Shown one piece after another: positions 29,819 through 32,329 of a stretch of DNA of 32,329 bases (positions within the stretch are counted from its first letter, which is position 1; each line of letters opens with the position of its first letter). This DNA is from Acidobacteriota bacterium (GTDB taxonomy: Bacteria > Acidobacteriota > Vicinamibacteria > Vicinamibacterales > SCN-69-37): NCBI GenBank assembly GCA_005799825.1, contig SYFT01000049.1, positions 1 to 32,329 of the forward strand, in the 5' to 3' direction. A program made the translations under genes and the position numbers. Below the pieces are notes generated by a model. It worked only from the letters and a program-made list of their open reading frames with translations. It made no database searches and had not been told where the DNA came from.

Positions 29819-31666
29819 TTGTCGACTCCAAAACAGAAGATCCGCTGGTCCGCCGCCTGGTCTGAAGTGCGCGACCTCATCTGGGCGCGCCGCCGCCGCC
29901 TGCTGCTGGGACTCGTGCTCATGCTCGTCAGCCGGCTGGCCGGCATGGTCCTGCCGTACTTATCGAAATACCTGATTGACGACCTCACACTTGGGCGCGT
30001 CGACAGGCTGGCGACGCTCGCGTGGATTGTGGGCGGTGCGACGGTGGTCCAGGCCATCACATCGTTTGCCCTGTCGCAGGTGCTCGGCGTGGCCGCCCAG
30101 CGCGCCATCACCGACATGCGCCGGCGCGTGGAAGAGCACGTGATGCGGCTTCCGGTCAGCTATTTTGATAAAAACCAGACTGGACAGCTCATCTCGCGCG
30201 TGATGAACGACGCGGAGGGCATCCGCAACCTGGTCGGTACAGGACTGGCCCAGTTGGCGGGCAGCATGGTGACCGCCGTGATGGCGCTGGCGTACCTGTT
30301 CTGGGTCAACTGGCTCTTGACGGCCGTGACGCTCACGGTGCTTGCCGCGTTCGGCGGCGCCCTGGCCTATGCGTTCAAGCGGCTCAGGCCGCTGTTTCGC
30401 GAGAGGGGCAAGATTCAAGCGGATGTGACCGGACGGCTGAACGAGGCGCTGGGCGGCATTCGCGTGGTCAAGACCTACACAGCCGAGCGGCGCGAAGACC
30501 TGGTCTTCACTAGAGGAGTGCATCGGCTCTTCAAGAATGTCGCCCAATCGATGACGGGAGTTTCCGCGACAACCGCATTTTCCAGTGTCGTGATCGGCGC
30601 CATGGGCGTGGTCATCATCACCGTCGGGGGCAATGCCATCGTAGCCGGCACCATGACGCTTGGCGACCTGATCAGCTACATCTTTTTCACGGGGTTGATG
30701 GCCGCCCCGATCGTACAGATCGCGTCGATCGGCACGCAGATCACAGAGGCGTTCGCGGGACTCGATCGAATTCGGGAACTCCTCGATACCCCACGTGAGG
30801 ACGCGGCGGACGCCTCCAACTCCACGGTGCTCGAACTCCGCGGCGAAGTGGCGTTTGACGACGTCTGGTTTGAATACCAGCCGGGTGTGCCGGTGCTCAA
30901 GGCGGTGTCGTTCAGCGCGCCGACGGGCAGCACCACGGCACTTGTCGGGTCGTCGGGCTCGGGCAAGAGCACTCTGCTGAGCCTGATCATGGCGTTCAAC
31001 CGGCCGACCACAGGACGCGTAATGGTGGATGGCCGCGACCTGGGCGGCCTTCGACTGGGTGACTACCGCCATCACCTGGGCGTAGTGCTCCAGGACAATT
31101 TTCTCTTTGATGGCCCGGTGGCCGACAACATCGCCTACGGCCGGCCCGATGCGACAGACGACGATATCCGCCGTGCGAGCCAGGTGGCGCATGCCGACGA
31201 ATTCATCGAGGGCTTTGAGAAGAAGTATCAGACGGTGGTCGGTGAGCGCGGCGTGCGGCTCTCAGGAGGGCAGCGGCAGCGCGTGGCGATTGCGCGGGCG
31301 ATCCTCGCAGACCCCAGGATTCTGCTGCTGGACGAGGCAACATCGAGCCTCGACAGCGAAAGCGAGGCCATGATTCAGGACGGTCTGCGGTCACTGCGTC
31401 GAGGCCGCACGACCTTCGTCATTGCACATCGGCTGTCGACCATCCAGTCCGCCGATCAGATTCTGGTGCTCGAACACGGCGAGATTGTCGAGCGCGGCAC
31501 CCACACGCAATTGTTGGCGCGGCAGGGCCGCTACCGCCAGTTGTACGACAAGCAGTACCATTTCGAAGCCGATCGTTTCATCAATCCCGGCGAAGACTTC
31601 ACACCAGAGCCACCCAAGGCGCCGGTGGTAAAGCCGCCCGCATCCCGGGGCTTCCGGGCAGAATAG
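29819..31666 (+). CDS. ABC transporter, fused permease and ATPase (MsbA-like exporter)
   Basis: About 615 residues. Six membrane helices lie in the first 310 residues (RRRLLLGLVLMLVSRLAGMV onward), with the coupling region RRRVEEHVMRLPVSYFDKNQ. The ATPase domain has Walker A GSSGSGKST, Q-loop VVLQDNFLFDG, signature LSGGQRQRVAIARAI, Walker B ILLLDEATSSLD and the switch His in VIAHRLSTI. It is a homodimeric exporter type; lipid, drug or lipid A export is possible. TTG 29810 and TTG 29819 are both usable starts; GATAAT (29805-29810) lies 8 nt before 29819, favouring the latter. The ettA gene follows 15 nt after the stop. Confidence 0.92.
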   Translation: MSTPKQKIRWSAAWSEVRDLIWARRRRLLLGLVLMLVSRLAGMVLPYLSKYLIDDLTLGRVDRLATLAWIVGGATVVQAITSFALSQVLGVAAQRAITDMRRRVEEHVMRLPVSYFDKNQTGQLISRVMNDAEGIRNLVGTGLAQLAGSMVTAVMALAYLFWVNWLLTAVTLTVLAAFGGALAYAFKRLRPLFRERGKIQADVTGRLNEALGGIRVVKTYTAERREDLVFTRGVHRLFKNVAQSMTGVSATTAFSSVVIGAMGVVIITVGGNAIVAGTMTLGDLISYIFFTGLMAAPIVQIASIGTQITEAFAGLDRIRELLDTPREDAADASNSTVLELRGEVAFDDVWFEYQPGVPVLKAVSFSAPTGSTTALVGSSGSGKSTLLSLIMAFNRPTTGRVMVDGRDLGGLRLGDYRHHLGVVLQDNFLFDGPVADNIAYGRPDATDDDIRRASQVAHADEFIEGFEKKYQTVVGERGVRLSGGQRQRVAIARAILADPRILLLDEATSSLDSESEAMIQDGLRSLRRGRTTFVIAHRLSTIQSADQILVLEHGEIVERGTHTQLLARQGRYRQLYDKQYHFEADRFINPGEDFTPEPPKAPVVKPPASRGFRAE

Positions 31667-31681
31667 AGCACGCGTCGCGTT

Positions 31682-32329
31682 ATGGCCCAATTCATCTACA
31701 CCATGAAGGGCCTGGGCAAGGTATATCCACCTGACCAGGTCGTGTTCAAAGACATCTGGCTCTCCTTCCTGCCTGGCGCGAAGATCGGCGTTATCGGCAG
31801 CAACGGGACCGGCAAGTCCACCCTCCTCAAGATCATGGCGGGCATGGACCCGCACTATCTCGGCGAAGCGTTCCGGGCCGAGGGCACCACTGTCGGGTTT
31901 CTGCAGCAGGAGCCGCAACTTGATGAGAGCAAGACGGTACTGGGCAACGTGGAAGAGGGCGTAGCCGCCACTCGGGCGTTGCTGACCCGGTTCGACGAGA
32001 TCAACGAGAAGTTCGCTCAGGAGATGTCCGACGAAGAGATGGACAAGACTTTGGCGGAACAGGCGCGCGTGCAGGATGCCATCGAAGCCGCCAACGCCTG
32101 GGACCTGGACGCCCGCGTGGAGCAGGCCATGGACGCGTTGCGCCTGCCTGCGCCTGACGCCGATGTCAGCAAACTGTCGGGGGGCGAGCGTCGGCGGGTG
32201 GCGTTGTGCCGGCTGTTGCTGCAGTCGCCCGACTTGCTGTTGCTCGATGAACCGACGAACCATCTGGACGCTGAGTCGGTGGCCTGGCTCGAACATTTCC
32301 TGCACGCCTATGCCGGCACCGTGGTGGCG
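31682..32329 (+). CDS. ettA: Energy-dependent translational throttle protein EttA (partial, N-terminal 216 residues)
   Basis: An ABC-F protein cut by the end of the window. [20 protein letters not shown] is the typical EttA start. Walker A SNGTGKST, the short arm region ([20 protein letters not shown]), the signature [16 protein letters not shown] and Walker [13 protein letters not shown] follow. Cytosolic EttA binds the ribosomal E site and gates the first elongation step according to ADP/ATP level. The second ATPase domain and the P-site-tRNA-interacting linker lie beyond 32329. It lies 15 nt downstream of the exporter gene, with no functional link implied. Confidence 0.93.
   Translation, partial: MAQFIYTMKGLGKVYPPDQVVFKDIWLSFLPGAKIGVIGSNGTGKSTLLKIMAGMDPHYLGEAFRAEGTTVGFLQQEPQLDESKTVLGNVEEGVAATRALLTRFDEINEKFAQEMSDEEMDKTLAEQARVQDAIEAANAWDLDARVEQAMDALRLPAPDADVSKLSGGERRRVALCRLLLQSPDLLLLDEPTNHLDAESVAWLEHFLHAYAGTVVA

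Noticed and set aside
29960-31192. Minus-strand open frame (410 codons)
   Set aside because: It is antisense to the ABC exporter with intact Walker and signature motifs. Composition is His/Arg-rich and no family is recognised.
31391-32305. Minus-strand open frame (304 codons)
   Set aside because: It is antisense to the ABC exporter end and ettA, both with strong motifs; a shadow.

Overview
The window is GC-rich, densely coded bacterial chromosome. Its gene content suggests an Acidobacteriota genome, probably of the Vicinamibacteria type: a 1055-residue BNR/sortilin-type beta-propeller protein, an M28 peptidase with a PA domain, a HEAGH metallopeptidase, a TonB-dependent receptor, an SUMF1/FGE protein, a PrsW-type protease, and degenerate 8-bp repeats between genes. 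This assignment is inference from gene content; there is no rRNA, tRNA, CRISPR array, phage or complete IS element to anchor it.

Layout. 1-1959 (+): end of aconitase acnA, epoxyqueuosine reductase queG, and a YqgE/AlgH protein. 1960-5950 is a decayed stretch. It holds a four-helix-bundle protein relic, a sulfatase N-terminal relic, an intact formylglycine-generating-enzyme homologue, a small unknown gene overlapping a PrsW-like protease, a truncated YjbR/MmcQ gene and a sodium/solute symporter relic with in-frame stops. 6046-10307 (-): the large beta-propeller protein and an SDR epimerase interrupted in frame by a 95-bp palindromic element. 10377-13650 (+): rhomboid protease, threonine-dehydrogenase-like SDR, 2Fe-2S ferredoxin, Leu/Phe-tRNA-protein transferase (aat) and a small membrane protein. 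13770-14159 (-): apaG. 14182-20142 (+): an aconitase-superfamily protein with LeuD-then-LeuC domain order, a Phd/VapC-type toxin-antitoxin pair with a visible operator, an exported beta-helix/PA14-like protein, and a TerC membrane protein. 20150-24020 (-): a pseudogenised cysD-cysNC sulfate-activation operon directly downstream of a membrane pyrophosphatase, hppA. 24069-24953 (+): ChaN-like haem-binding protein. 24959-27452 (-): two metallopeptidases. 27513 to the end (+): TonB receptor, MsbA-like ABC exporter, and the start of ettA.

Themes. Sulfur-related functions are eroding: the sulfatase and the sulfate-activation operon are dead, while the sulfatase-activating-type FGE remains open. Several genes have a TANNNT -10-like box only 6-8 nt before the start codon, which suggests leaderless transcription. 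Degenerate arrays with an 8-bp period lie at five gene ends or starts, one of them inside a signal-peptide coding region.

The most unusual item is the palindromic element at 10111-10205. It is free of stop codons in all six frames and is carried as about 32 extra residues in an otherwise normal epimerase, in the manner of the protein-inserted palindromic elements known from Rickettsia.
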